Source: Pseudocercospora fijiensis CIRAD86
Taxonomy: Eukaryota > Ascomycota > Dothideomycetes > Mycosphaerellales > Mycosphaerellaceae
Length of the DNA stretch: 64,000 nucleotides
Assembly (NCBI RefSeq): GCF_000340215.1
Contig: NW_006921547.1
Span: 530,140 to 594,139, forward strand
Reading direction: 5' to 3'
Below the pieces are notes generated by a model. The model did no database searches, was not told the DNA's origin, and was given only the letters and a program-made list of their open reading frames with translations. A program made the position numbers and the translations under genes. Positions 1 to 11,522 of this stretch are shown one piece after another; position 1 is the first letter of the stretch, and every line of letters starts with the position of its first letter.

Positions 1-2665
1 AGCCTCCTACTAAGTATAAGCGGAGACCGTTAGACCGGCGATACTAAGATCGGGTACTTAAAGAATACTTTCTCGAACGTAGCTAAGGCCTATACCGCCG
101 CTATACTAAAGATTAAGAATTACTACCTCTACGTAGAGAAAGTCGAGCGAATTATAACGAACCTCGAGACGATAGACTAGTTTAAGTAGGCCGCTAAGCG
201 CTAGTAAGAAAGGAAGTAAGACGCCGTAAAGCCTACGGTCGTTATCCTACTCTATACGGCTTCTAAGGCGAACCCGAAGGTCGACTCTAATAGGGATATA
301 GTTATAAACCCCGCCTAAACGAACGCTTTCTATAAAAAGAACCGCGGAGGCTAATAAGGAATAATAGGGAAGCCTAGAGCTAAATAGGTTAGCTCTATAG
401 AGAGAGAGAAACGTAAGGAGAAAAGGCTCTACTTCCGCTATAAAGCGAGCGGATAGTATATTCGCGATTACCTATACGTACTAGCGGTTTAGCCTACTAA
501 GATTAGTATCGCTTCTATAAAGCCTATACTAGAGGACGCGGAAGAACCGCTAGCCTTAGGCAGTTCCGACTTAGGAAAAGAGTAACTCTCGCTTATAGTT
601 AGGAGTCGAGAGTAAATAAAGTATAGGCAAAGAAATAGAAAGAAGTTAAAAAGGATATAAACGGGAACCTTATATATACCGATATAGTTCTCGAAAATAA
701 CGTCGGAACTTCTAGTCTTATCGACAAAGAATAATAGTACTACGCTATAATTAACGCTAGCCTAGCTAAAGGCCTCGGGCTTAGCTATATTAGCTATAAA
801 TCCCGAGAAGTAAAGGGGGCGTCGTCTATAATATAGGACGCGAAAATTGTTAGAGTCGTCGCCTTCCGAATAGAAATTAATATATTCCTATAAATAGTAT
901 ACGCTTATAACGTACTAGGATTAGCTTTCCTACTTATCTTAGGGAACCTATAGAAGGTATATAATAACGTTAGAACCGCGCCCGAGAAGCGATAGTACTA
1001 CTACGGGAGGGCTCGGTATTAGGTTAAAGAAGGCCGCTATTACTAGAAATTCGACGAAGGTAGAAATATCGCTACAATCGACGCTACGAGAAGCCTACTT
1101 ACCGCGACAATTGCCGAGGATATTAAGAAGGCCCTAAAGACGAAAGAATACCTAATAATTAAGGAGCTAAAGAAGAAACTACCCCCTAGAGTTCGCGATA
1201 TAGCTACGCTATTTTATTAAAAGGAAGCCGATAAGTTAGCGCACTACTATCCTAGTATCGATTATATAATAGAACTCCGTAAAAAACTAGACGAGTCCTA
1301 GCTATAGCTCCCCTAGGGGCTACTTTATAGTATATCGAAATAAGAGCTTCTAGTCTTACGAAAGTTACTCGACGAGCTCTTATAGAAGGGATTTATAAGA
1401 CCTAGAAACTCCCAAGCGGCGGCGCCTATACTATATATTAAGAAACCTAGGAGAGGACTCTAGTTCTACTACGACTATAGGGCGCTTAACGCTCTTACGA
1501 AATACAATAGATATCCCCTTCTACTAATCCTAGATACTATAAGGAACCTAAGGAAGCCCGATAGTTAACTAAGGTTAACGTAGTTACGGCCTTTTATAAG
1601 ATAAGGATAGTAAAGGGATATAAGTATAAAAGGGCCTTCCGTACTAGACTTAGTTTATTCGAGTAGTTAGTATATCCTTTTAGTTTATCCGGAGCCCCGG
1701 TAATGTTTTAATAGTATATTAATACTCTTCTATAGGAGTATCTAGACAATTTCGCGTTAGCGTATATAGACGGTATAGTAATCTACTCGAGCGGTATAAG
1801 GGAAGACTATTTCCGTAAGGTAAGGACCGTTCTTTAGAAGCTTTAGGACGGAGGCCTTTATCTAGATTTATAAAAGAGCGAGTTTGCCTAGAAAAAGATT
1901 AAGTATCTAGGGTTTATCGTCTACGCTAATAGAGGAGGGGGATTAGCCGACCCCGAAAAGATAGAAGCCGTATAAAAGTAAGAAGTATCTAAGATCTAGA
2001 AGGAAGTTTGTCGATTCTTAGGATTTACGAACTACTACTATATATTCGTACCGAACTACTTTAAGATCTCTGTACTATTAACCGCGCTTACTAGGAAAAG
2101 TATTCCGTTCTCTTAGAAAGAGGAATAGGATAAGATGTTCGAGACGCTAAAGGATAAATTCTACCGTATCCCGGTACTTACCTAGTAGAACCCGTCCCTC
2201 CCGACCTTCCTTAAAACGGATTATAGCGGGTTCGCGATTAGAGGCGCCTTTATCTAAGAAAAGACTAGGATCCGAAGACCGGTAGGCTTCTTTTTAAAGA
2301 AACTAAATTAAGCGGAGATTAACTACGATATCTATATAAAGAACTACTCGTAGTTATATCTAGTATTAAGTTTTGGGACTCCGAGCTAAAGTCGTGTGGT
2401 CCCTTTACGATTTGGACGGACTATAAGAACCTAGAGTACTTTATAGTAAAGCGCTAACTATCCGAGAGATAGATCTAATAGTAGGAAGAACTAGCTAAAT
2501 GCTAGTTTACCCTAGTCTACTAGCCGAGAGTCGAGGTAATCCTTTTGGATAGCTTATCGAGGAGAGAATAGAATACGTTAGGCTAAGACGATAAGCTTTC
2601 GAGGTTCTAAAGGTTTCTAGAACCGGATCTATCTCCGAACTAGCCGGAAAACGTATAAATCTCTA
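1..2665 (+). mobile_element. Ty3/gypsy family A, truncated copy A2
   Basis: This is a RIP-decayed LTR-retrotransposon fragment cut by the left window edge. It matches copy A1 almost collinearly: 30-180 here equals about 41770-41935, the join near 1090-1110 reads straight through the place where element B sits in A1, and the stretch near 2320-2350 reads through the place where element C sits. Order: end of gag with a zinc knuckle (about 425-480), protease linker, reverse transcriptase and RNase H. Similarity to A1 stops near 2665, before the integrase core, so the 3' end is missing. No LTR was found. There is no CpA or TpG in the first 560 bases. Confidence 0.88.
1100..2665 (+). pseudogene. 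gypsy A2 reverse transcriptase / RNase H, RIP-killed
   Basis: This would copy element RNA into DNA. Through the stop codons the frame gives a Ty3/gypsy RT. The active-site box reads YIDGIVIYS at 1763-1789, where A1 has YIDDVVIYS, so the second catalytic Asp has become Gly. The segment at 1440-1530 corresponds to the conserved W-x-Y-DYR region. RNase H follows to about 2420, and the RH-integrase linker ends near 2665. Many internal TAG and TAA codons fall where relatives have Gln or Trp. It is non-functional, both by nonsense mutation and by loss of the integrase. Confidence 0.85.
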
Positions 2666-3402
2666 GTACTATGATATAAGAAAATAGGTATATAGTAACG
2701 TATAGAACACCCGCTACTAATCGTAGTAGTAGATAGTAGAACTAAACCGTGCCTTTCTAAGAATAGGGCAGAGCGCTTACTATTAAGTAGACTACGTACG
2801 GATAGTATATCTACCGAGCCGGCTACCGAGTATATCCGTACGAGCGACCGAGCTTCCTCGCGTATACGCTAAGTAGGCTTCGCGCTAGCGGGGTAGTATC
2901 GTGGTATACGTAATAATATTATATAATTGTTATATAGCCTTACTAAGGTAGGATAGGAGACTTTACTTACTTAGGTTCTTATAATTATCTCCTTCCCCTA
3001 GTATAGCTATCCTAGCTATAGGGCAATATAGTAAATTATACTATTTCTTATACTCTACGCTTTATATACGTATCTCGTACGCGCCTATCGCTAGGCTATA
3101 GTTGCTAGGCACGTTATAATTTGCCTCGTAGTTGCTATTTGTTTGCGGATTCGAAGCGTAGCTACTTCTAGTACTAGTTAGAGGTTGCCTAAATTTCTAA
3201 GAACGCGGTAGCTGCGCGAGAACGTAAGCTATCCGAACGCGAGGCGAGTATTTAAAGTATTCGAAGCCCGCTTAATAACTTCTTCTTTTTCTAAGCGCTC
3301 TAAATACTACCCGCCCGCGCCCCGCCTACTCCTCCCTCGCGCCCCCCTAGTATTACTTAAAGATTTTTTCTTTTCGAATATCTGTTGAAAAACATTACTG
3401 GT
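2666..3402. other. Intergenic stretch, less mutated, no recognised gene
   Basis: No protein family is readable in either strand. Between about 3100 and 3420 several TpG and some CpA dinucleotides survive (for example 3108-3165 and 3382-3400), unlike the flanking retroelement. This stretch lies directly upstream of the four-exon gene starting at 3403, so it could have held that gene's promoter; no specific site is identified. Confidence 0.4.
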
Positions 3403-3535
3403 ATATCTACCCCTTCGCGTACTATAGGCAAGCGCGCCGTAGGCGCTAGCCCTGCGATACCTACTACGCCTACCTAGCGCCTACTAAAAGTCCTAGAGGG
3501 CTATACCTATTACTTTAAGTATATTATAGCTAATA

Positions 3536-3590
3536 GTACGTTTTCTCGCTACTTGCTACGCGTATACGCTTCGTAACTAACTCGCTTTAG
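3536..3590 (+). other. Spliceosomal intron 1 of the 3403 gene
   Basis: Donor GTACGT, branch-like TAACTAAC, acceptor CTTTAG. It is phase 1 and joins exon 1 and exon 2 in the frames that are open on each side. It contains TATACGCTTCG, a motif shared with introns 2 and 3. Confidence 0.68.
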
Positions 3591-3836
3591 TAGACCTAAC
3601 TAAGCTTTATATAGGCGGCAATATAGACCCTACTACTAAGCGTAACTATAATCGCTACCGTAGTAGCTACTATATCTATACGTCTATTACGGCCCGCGCT
3701 CTCGTATCGCTACTAGTACGTATCCGTACCGTACGCGCTACGCGCGACCTATACGACCTAGACGGCTACAACTCTATCGAGGAGTCCGACGAGGCCTTAG
3801 AGGCACTCTAGGCCGATCTAGACGCCGTAATCGCAC

Positions 3837-3888
3837 GTATGTTTCTTATACGCTTCGCTTACGCTTTAAATACTAACCTCGATATTAG
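3837..3888 (+). other. Spliceosomal intron 2 of the 3403 gene
   Basis: Donor GTATGT, branch site TACTAAC, acceptor ATTAG. It is phase 1, and the exon 3 frame opened by this junction runs into a long stop-poor stretch. It contains TATACGCTTCG. Confidence 0.75.
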
Positions 3889-4061
3889 TTATCCTATCTA
3901 CGCTTAATATCTTCTATACTAATAAGAATAAGGTAACCCTAGGCGGCAAAGCCCTAGCCCGTAAGAGGGCCGCTAGCAGGTCCCTTACGGATATTAACCT
4001 CCTAGATACCCTCGAGTATATCGGTACTAACTTAGCCGGCTTAGTAGAGATCGGTCGTTAG

Positions 4062-4117
4062 GTATAGTTTTTTCTATAGCCTCGTTTTACTTACGCTTCG
4101 TATACTAACTATACTAG
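4062..4117 (+). other. Spliceosomal intron 3 of the 3403 gene
   Basis: Donor GTATAG, branch site TACTAAC, acceptor CTAG, phase 0. It contains TTACGCTTCG just upstream of the branch site. Confidence 0.72.
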
Positions 4118-4359
4118 AACCTCGCTTAGCGCGTCGGCGCTAACGCCGTCGCTACTATCGATACTGCTATAGGTATTAAGGAGGAAGATAAGGAGGAGGA
4201 TTCTAAGGATAAGTAGGGTAGACGGCCCGCCGTCGCCGCGCCTACGCGGCGCTACCTTTATATATACTAGCCCGATAGGCCCTTTTTAGTAGCGAAACGA
4301 GTATATATCTACTATTTTTTCTTAAGTTTTATTTTATTTTATTTTAATTACTACCTACG

Positions 4360-5464
4360 CTTACGCTTCGCTTAAGCTTCGAACTCGTCTAACGCTATAG
4401 AATCTTTAATATAAATAGCTAGCTCCTAAGTATTATATTCTTTAGGCTAACCTCGCTATTTAATAAGGTAGTACGCCTTCCGCTTTTTTATCTTCTTCGC
4501 TACGATAGTTTCTACCTACTATACGTTACCTTTAGCGATAGGTATACTTATCTTATACTCCTTACCGTCGCGCTAATACTAAAGCTCGAGGAGGAAAATA
4601 TAGAAAACATTATAGATCTTCGTACTTAACGGTAGCGCTAGGCGGTACGCCTATACTCCGACTATATCGATAATACGAAAAGGCCCTATATACTTCGGGC
4701 TAAGTTTCTTCTTTAGGATATCTAAGCTAATATTCTTTGTCGATAGTAAGACTAGGTTACCTATACTATATATCTTAGTAGTATAGTATATATTGTATTG
4801 CTTAGCCTAGTATTCTACTACTTTCTACTAGCGTTCTATAAGCGTTTTATATACTTTCCGTAGTCGCTCCGTAGCGTCGATAGCTACTAGTACCCTTCCC
4901 TTAGTTAGCTCGTCCCGAGCTAGTAGCTTATTCGCTCTTAGTATTAAATTAGGATTAAAGCCGTAGAGTATCCTAAAGGGGCTTATACGTAACGTAGGAT
5001 AAACGCTATTATTATAGGCAAACTCCGTCTAAGGTAATAGTTTAGCCTAATTATCCTAGTTCTTAGAGCAATAGTATCGTAGGTATTACTCGAGGGTCTA
5101 GCTCGCGCGTTCGGTTTGCCTATTAGTCTAAGGATAGAAGGCTATACTAAGCCTACGCTTTATATACGCTTCGAAGTAGAAGTCGCTCTAAAACTAGCTA
5201 GTAAATAGCGATCTACGATCGCTAACAATGCCTAATAGTACTCTAAAACGCCTAATTACCTCCCTTTAAAGGATATCCGCGAGTTCTACTACTATATACT
5301 TCTTCGTCGTTAGGATAAAGAGGCTTATCTTCGTATAGCGGTCGACTATTACGAGGATCGTAGTATATACGTAGGTACCGAGCTTGCTCGGCGGGAGATC
5401 GGTAATAAAGTCTATTATTAACTCTTACTAAGGTCGGGTCGGTATAGGTAGAGTAGCGAGCTCG
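4360..5464 (-). pseudogene. gypsy D integrase core and chromodomain
   Basis: This is the C-terminal half of Pol from the minus strand. Integrase catalytic-core signatures: IDFITDLPPSK (about 5440-5380), the first-Asp region, and VSDR.SLFTS (about 5230-5195), the second-Asp region. At about 4495-4385 follows KKRKAYYLIK-RG-PKEYNT-E, the core of a chromodomain (YLIKWRGWP..YNTWE in type), with each Trp codon now TAG. In type, this would insert element cDNA and tether it to methylated-histone chromatin. It is interrupted at 5464/5465 by LINE1, whose right junction at 10386 continues the same frame. Confidence 0.8.
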
Positions 5465-5480
5465 CTATATAGGCGATAGC
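5465..5480. repeat. Target site duplication of LINE1, left copy
   Basis: CTATATAGGCGATAGC is repeated exactly at 10370-10385. A 16-bp duplication fits target-primed reverse transcription. It lies in the integrase frame of gypsy D. Confidence 0.9.
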
Positions 5481-5519
5481 AATTAACGCGTTAGATATAC
5501 TAATCAAAATAGCAGCGAA

Positions 5520-6790
5520 CAATCAGAGACGAAGGGAAGACAGTTAAGAAGGAAGGGAGGACGAATAGAAAGCACTATATACTAGGGTAGAGGAGGTGCT
5601 AAAGGCGGAAGATAGAAGAACCCCTAAGAGGGTATATAGGATAATAATCTTAGAACTCCTTAGAGGACTAAAAGCAATCTACAACCAGGCAAGCCACGTA
5701 ATTACAAAGGTAGCTAATATAGTCGTAGCAAAGATTACGAAGAAACAATAGGAGACAAGCCTAAACTACCGCACCTAGGCAGTAGTAGCTAGTTAGGAGG
5801 CGCTAAAACCCCCGAGGATAGTAGTTAGAGTCTATATTACGGACCTACAGGAGCAAAAGGAAATCTAAGGACTTATAGGGAAAGAGATTGTAGAAAGAAT
5901 TGCAGTTAAAGAAGTAATTAGGGCTAGGAACGAAGGTAAAGGGGTAATTAAGCTGTTTATAGTATAAGAGCAGGACAAAAAGAAGCTAGAAACACAAAAA
6001 GAATAGACAACCAAGATAGGGAAAACAGCAAAGGTCTCCTAATAGCAATTTATAATCATAGCCTATAGTATAATAAGAAGCTTTAAGGAAGAACAGGATA
6101 TTAAGAGCCTATAGAGACAAAACCAAGCTATATGCCTAGGCCTAAAGATTACAAAAGTGGTATAGATTAAAAGGAAAATTGAAGAGACTAAGAAGCAGTC
6201 TTCCCTAATTATCTAGGTAGGGAGTATAGAGCAAGCCAATATAGTACTAGACTAGGGGTTGTTCTAAGACTTTAAAAGATTAGAAACAGAGATACATAGA
6301 AGCAACTATAGGATAATATAGTGCTTCAAATGTCAACACTATAGACACTTAGTAGCTAAGTATACAAAGACAACTAATACCTGCTCCTATTATATAGGGG
6401 ATTACTAGGTTAAAGAATGCAAAGCATATAAGGGAGAGGCAAGATATACATACTGTACTAAAAGACACCCCTCTTAGGCGAAGGAATGCCTAGTAAGAAT
6501 ATAGGCAGCTAGGAAGGCAAAGGAAGCTAGAATCAATATACTAAAAAGATATATAACAAGCTAGGGCAGCTAGGTATAGAAGCAACCTAGCTAAGTGCTA
6601 CAAAAGAGGTCTAGACAAGATAATAGGTTCACATTCAGGGCCTTACTAGTATAAGAGAGTTACTAGTAACTAGGGAGACTAAGATACCTTAACATTATAG
6701 GAAAGGAAGCAGGGCAGACAAAGCTTAGTTAAATGTTAGTCTAAAGTAAGGGAAGACTAAAGGAAAACTTATAGGGAAATAATATAGATA
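5520..6790 (+). pseudogene. LINE1 ORF1, Gag-like RNA-binding protein
   Basis: In type, this coats LINE RNA to form the ribonucleoprotein used in retrotransposition. The visible signature is a cluster of CCHC-type zinc knuckles at about 6322-6485, reading CFKCQHYRHLVAKY and then a second set with YCTKRHPS and KEC; several Cys and His codons have become Tyr. Upstream (5560-6250) the frame is rich in Lys, Glu and Ala and looks partly coiled-coil. The exact start is uncertain because ATG codons are destroyed. Nonsense codons are mostly TAG. Confidence 0.7.
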
Positions 6791-6879
6791 AAACCTAATA
6801 AACATTGCAACATTACTAAACATTATATAGTACAATGTTAATAAGAGTAAAGATAAAGTGTAGAGGAGCTTCCTTTAAG

Positions 6880-9800
6880 CACTAAACCTAAAAGAACATC
6901 ACATTATTGCAATCTAAGAGCCCTAGCTCAACCTATATATAAAGAGACTAGCAATAGTTAAAGACCTAAAATACTACCTAATTATCTATAACTAGGGAGC
7001 CCTAAGGACATACATCTATATTAGTAAGGAGATAGATACAGAAACCTAGTAGGCTATACTATAGGAGGATAGGGACCTAATATTAGTTTAAGTAGAGACA
7101 ACCTAAGGTATACTCTAAGTCTACTATATATACAACCTACTACTAGACTTCAGAAGCAGTACCTAACTAAAAACCCTAGAAAGACTACCTAGAGTTATCT
7201 AGGGGAATACCTACTAAATCCTACTTAGGGATTTCAACCTCTACTACCCCCTCTAGGGCTTAGACTTTACCCTAGCTTACTACTTCCTAGTAGGAAGACT
7301 AATTAATATATTAGAGAGGGAAGGAATAGAAATTGTTACCCTAAAGGGACTAATTACTTAGGAGGCAAGAGGAAGCAGTAGCATACTAGACCTATGCTTT
7401 ACATTACATTAGATTAGGAATAGGATTACAAGATATAGGGTTAACTAGGAGCTAGAAGAATTATTAGACTACTTCCCGGTACAGATTGAGCTAAATGTCT
7501 AAGCTAATTAGGAAAGGGAACTAGAGGAGAAGCTTAACTAGAAAGGTACCTAATAGGACAAGATTAGGGAGGAACTAGAAAGGGACCTAAAACTAGAGGA
7601 ACTCTTAATAAAGTACCTCCTAAGGCTAGAGGACATTAACAAGGCAGTAGAAGAACTAATAGGAATCCTAAAACAGGTAGCTAGAAAGCATACCCTAGCA
7701 AAGAAACATTTACTATACTAGCAACTATACTAGACTAGTAAGTGTATAAGGAAGGTTAAAGTAGCAAGGAAGGCTAGGAGGCAGTAGACACAAACCTATA
7801 CCTAGGAAGTATAGGATAACTACAATAAAGCCTGCTAGGAAAAGAAGATCTAGATTAAGAAGGACAAGATGCAAGAATAGAGATCTATAATAGGAATAAT
7901 TACAAAGAAACTAGAGGAGATATAGAGGATAGCTAAATAAACAAAGAGACCTAAATAGGACAAAGATATACTACTATAATTCCCGGATATTATAGACTAA
8001 CAAGGACAAATACAGACTACAATAGAAGGGAAAGTAAGAGCCCTAGGCTAATACTTCTTCTATAGAAAAGTATAAGCAGACCTATTAGATATAAAGGAGA
8101 AAGAACAAGAGACTCTACTACTAGGCATACTAAGAGACACCTAGGTCAAACCCGAAACCATTAAAAGGATCCTAAAGAAAATTCTAGGCAATAAGGCACT
8201 AGGAGAAGACAAGATCTATAATAAACTTCTAAAAGCATATAGGAAGGGGCTAGCCCTAGCACTAGCCAATATCTTTTTATAAAGCCTAGCACTAGGACAC
8301 TACCTAAGACTATTTAGGAAGTCCCTAATAGTAGTGCTAAGGAAGCCCTAGAAGGAAGACTATACGCAGCTTAAGGCCTATAGACTAATAGCCCTACTTA
8401 ATACAATAGGCAAGGTGCTAGAAAAAATTGTCGCTAAAAGGCTAATAACCTTTACCGAGGAAAGGAACATCCTTCCTAAAGGCTAGATAGGAGGAAGAAA
8501 GAAGAGGTTAACACTAACAGCTATAGAACTAATTATAGAATAGATCAAGCATATCTAGCACTATAGTTAAAACTAGGTAGCAACCCTCCTCTCCCTTAAT
8601 ATCTTAGGAGCCTTTAACAATGTCTCCTATAAAAGGCTCCTATATATACTTAGATAGAAGGCTATACTAAACTGGATAGTCTAATTTATCTAGTCCTTCC
8701 TATAGGAAAGGTTAACACAGCTTATTCTAGGCAAATTCAAATTAGACCTAATGCTAACTAAAAAGGGAATCCCCTAAGGATTAATACTCTCCCTAATCCT
8801 CTTCCTTATCTTTATAGCAGACCTACTCCTACTCCTAGAATTAAGAAATACATTAGTATTAGGGTTTGTAGACGACACAAACATCCTAGCCTAGTCTAAG
8901 ACAACAGAAACCAACTGCAAGATCCTAGAAGAGAAGCACTAGGAGTATAAAAAATAGGTAAAGAGACATAGAGCAAAATTCGCCTTAGAAAAATACTAGC
9001 TCATCTACTTTAGTAAGGCTAAATCAACCTACAATATAAAGTAATCAATTACTATCTAAGGCTTTGAAACCTAACTATTAGTAGAGCTTAGGGTACTAGG
9101 GATCTAGCTAGACCTAAAACTAAATTAGGGACTATAAGTAAAGAAGGCAAAGTAGAGGGCAGATGCTAATATACAATCTATTAATAGGCTTATAGCCTCT
9201 ATATAGGGGGCTACATTCGAGAAAGCTAAAGTTATATACAAAGCAATTGTCAAGCTAGCAATGCTATATAGAGCATAGATATAGACAGCCTAGGAGAAAA
9301 CACTAAAGAGGATCGAGCAACTAGTTAGCAGGTCCTAAACCCAAGGCCTAAAGAAAATCCTAGGAGCATACAAAACTACACCTATAAGGGTAGTAGAAAT
9401 GGAATTAGGGATCCCACTAGTTAAACAATACTTTAAGGGACTAAGACACCAATATATAGCAAAGACAATAGAATACCTAGCCTAACAGACTATCTAAAAG
9501 GCACTAGACAAGATAAAAGCCTAGTGTATTAGGACTAGGAGGCGAGACAGACTACAAATAACTCCCTAGAAGGTTAAAGACCTAGAGTACTATAGAGTCT
9601 TAATAAGAGAAATGCTAGAGAAAGAGCTTTAGGGACTAAATACAAGGCTAAAGGAAGACAAACTAAAGAGAGAGAAACAAAGCCTAGCAGAATCAATAGC
9701 TAGATACCTATAGGAGTAGGAATAGAATAAAATACAAGTTAGACTAGGAACCCTAAAGGCACTAATCAAATTTAGTCAATACAACTACTAGCTCTATAAG

Positions 9801-9990
9801 GACCTAAATAGGGCCGAGGCAAGCCTAGCTATCCAAATTAGATCTAAACATATTAGATTCAGATCTTACCTGTTTAGAAGAAACGTCCTAGGAATTGAAA
9901 GCAGGGCTTGCTAATGTAGCTACTAATCTCAGAACCCTAAGTATATGCTACTAGTCTACCCTTAATAGTTAGAAGGCAGAAGTGATTAGA
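6880..9990 (+). pseudogene. LINE1 ORF2, endonuclease-reverse transcriptase
   Basis: This would nick the target and copy LINE RNA onto it. Endonuclease signature: DFNLYYPL at about 7230-7255 (GDFN in type). RT signatures: YRLIALLNTIGKVLEKI (about 8377-8430) and the catalytic box FVDDTNILA at 8865-8891, with both Asp residues still present. The C-terminal Cys-rich motif (about 9905-9962: C.C.....QNPK) matches the end of fungal LINE Pol proteins. I did not recognise an RNase H domain between RT and this end. The frame is broken by many TAG codons. Confidence 0.82.
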
Positions 9991-10369
9991 GACTAAAAGC
10001 AATAGAAAGGGAATACGATAAGCTAATCTAGAGCAAGGAAGACCTAAAGAGGATAGTAAAGTAGATTATTAAACAGGGATTTGTATAACAATTCGCACTA
10101 GTAAGGGAAACTAAGGAGTAGATAAGAAGGAGGGAAGAAGAGGGGGAAAGAAGGGCAGGGTAGCAGGCAAGGTAGTTAGAGGGTAACAACTATAACACTA
10201 GTATACCCTAGAGGAAGGAAAACAAGGAAACGAGGAAGATTAACACTTATAAATAGGATAGGAGGGAGGTTTTTACCAACTAAGTTAGTTTCCGACCTAA
10301 AACAATATATAGAAACAGACCTGCATAGGCCGAAAGGCACTACAACAGGCAAATGAAATATCTATCTAT

Positions 10370-10385
10370 CTATATAGGCGATAGC
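10370..10385. repeat. Target site duplication of LINE1, right copy
   Basis: This is an exact copy of 5465-5480. Gypsy D sequence resumes after it with the integrase zinc-binding domain. Confidence 0.9.
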
Positions 10386-11522
10386 GCTTCGCCTTCGACC
10401 GTTAATAAATTCTATAGGTACGGACATAAGCCGTAATATCCTCGGCTATCTTCGGCTAGAAGTACTTTCGGTATATTAGGTCTATAGTTTTAGCTATACT
10501 AAAGTGTCTAGCTAAAGGGTCGTAACTCGTCGTAGTATATATATATTAGCTATATACGTAATACGTAGTCCTTAGGGATATATAGCGCATCGCTATAGTA
10601 AATAAGGTTACTACGACGAGAATAGCTAGGCGGGAGGTTAGAGCTACTTAAGGAGGCTAAGCTACCTAACGGTAAGCTTATCTCGTCTAAGCCTCCTCCT
10701 CTCGCTTACTCTAATCGTTATAAAGCGCGTACGAAACTAAGGATTATATTAGGCGTCTCGTAGTAGGGCCTATTATTCCTAACGATAGTAATATAGGCTA
10801 TAGGCTTGCAAGCGATTTAGGACCTTTCTAATAGCCGTCTAATAGTTAGTACTATTAGGTAAATTATAATAAATTAGTATATTATTAATATAGATAATAT
10901 ATAGGTAGTCTACTACGATATATAGAGCCCTATTAATATAGGATTATAGAACTTTAGAGGTATTAGCTAGCCTAAAAGGCATTACTAAGTATTTAAAATA
11001 CCTATAACGGGTACGGAATATAGTCTTCTATTCGTTATCTTAGTAGATACGGATACTATAGTATATATCCTTTAAATCTTACGTAGTATAGAGATAGGTA
11101 CCTAATAGGCGGCCTAATATCTTATTAATAAGCGGAAGTAAATAGGGATCTTTAATAGTAATAGTATTTAGTCTACGATAATTAATATATAGATATAGGG
11201 TACTATCTTTTTTAGAACAAATAGGGTTAGTATACTAGTAGGACTGTTACTATATCTTATCCGCCTATTAGTAAGGTTCTTATCTAGATATTTACGAAGA
11301 ATAGCTAGCTCTCTTTTACTAATAATATTTAGTAGGCCGAAAGGAACCTCCCTACCCTCTATTACTTTAATCTTATAATCTATCTCTTTAAATAGCGCAA
11401 GTATTTCGGCTAGATAGTACTTAAATATATTAATATAGGTCTCTCGGGTTATTAAGGAATACGCTCGAGTTATTTAGGCTCGATACTATTAGGTAGTTCC
11501 TCTTCTTCGAGAAAGTTAGTAC
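10386..11522 (-). pseudogene. gypsy D reverse transcriptase and integrase N-terminus
   Basis: The minus-strand frame reads, from 11440 downward, REVPFGLLN..SKRELAILRKYL, then a Ty3/gypsy RT with FVLKK, the VDYR-type region and PF.LANTS near 10980-10950. The active-site box is mutated to YINNILIYY at about 10892-10871 (YLDDILIYS in type), so both Asp codons have become Asn. At 10530-10386 comes the integrase HHCC zinc domain: D.LARHFSIAKTIDLI.RKYF.P then V.TYRI. The spacing between RT and integrase is too short for RNase H. The frame is cut at 10386 by LINE1 and at 11523 by LTR sequence of element E. Confidence 0.8.
11519..11522. repeat. Possible target duplication of gypsy E, one side
   Basis: GTAC directly abuts the E-type LTR end at 11523. 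The matching copy on the 5' side of E was not found because that end is truncated. Confidence 0.3.

Larger units (their letters stand above)
3403..4270 (+). pseudogene. Unrecognised four-exon gene, RIP-inactivated
   Basis: Function is unknown. The inferred start is ATA at 3403, probably an ATG changed by RIP, followed by STPSRT. Exons are 3403-3535, 3591-3836, 3889-4061 and 4118-4270. Introns are 55, 52 and 56 bp with GTACGT, GTATGT and GTATAG donors, TAACTAAC or TACTAAC branch sites and TAG acceptors. Splicing gives 705 nt, exactly 235 codons, with all three junctions in frame; the only breaks are five internal TAG codons of the Gln/Trp type. The product would be soluble, with an acidic segment (SIEESDEALEAL) near the end of exon 2, a basic LARKRAAS segment in exon 3 and a charged KEEDKEEDSKDK tail. 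No catalytic motif or membrane segment is visible. It lies next to the 3' end of gypsy D but reads in the opposite direction. Confidence 0.72.
5481..10369 (+). mobile_element. Non-LTR retrotransposon LINE1 (Tad-like), inserted in gypsy D
   Basis: This is an about 4.9-kb plus-strand element flanked by a perfect 16-bp duplication and ending in a short CTAT-repeat tail (10359-10369) rather than poly(A). ORF1 carries zinc knuckles; ORF2 has an apurinic-type endonuclease, RT and a C-terminal Cys-rich motif. This ORF order matches fungal Tad/LINE elements. Base use differs from the neighbours: CpA is often retained but TpG is almost absent (8 CpA and 0 TpG in 8101-8220), so mutation looks one-sided. 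It is younger than gypsy D, which it interrupts. Confidence 0.9.
4283..11522 (-). mobile_element. Ty3/gypsy chromovirus D, split by LINE1
   Basis: Reading the minus strand from high to low coordinates gives RT (11440-10850), the zinc-binding N-terminus of integrase (10530-10386), an interruption by a LINE (10369-5481), then the integrase core (5464-4500) and a chromodomain (about 4500-4385). A chromodomain after integrase identifies the chromovirus branch of Ty3/gypsy, whose integrases target heterochromatin. Most of the RNase H between RT and integrase is not recognisable and is probably deleted. The 5' part (gag, protease) is cut off where the E-type LTR begins at 11523. No LTR of its own was found; the AT-rich stretch at 4310-4350 may mark the 3' side. 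Confidence 0.8.
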
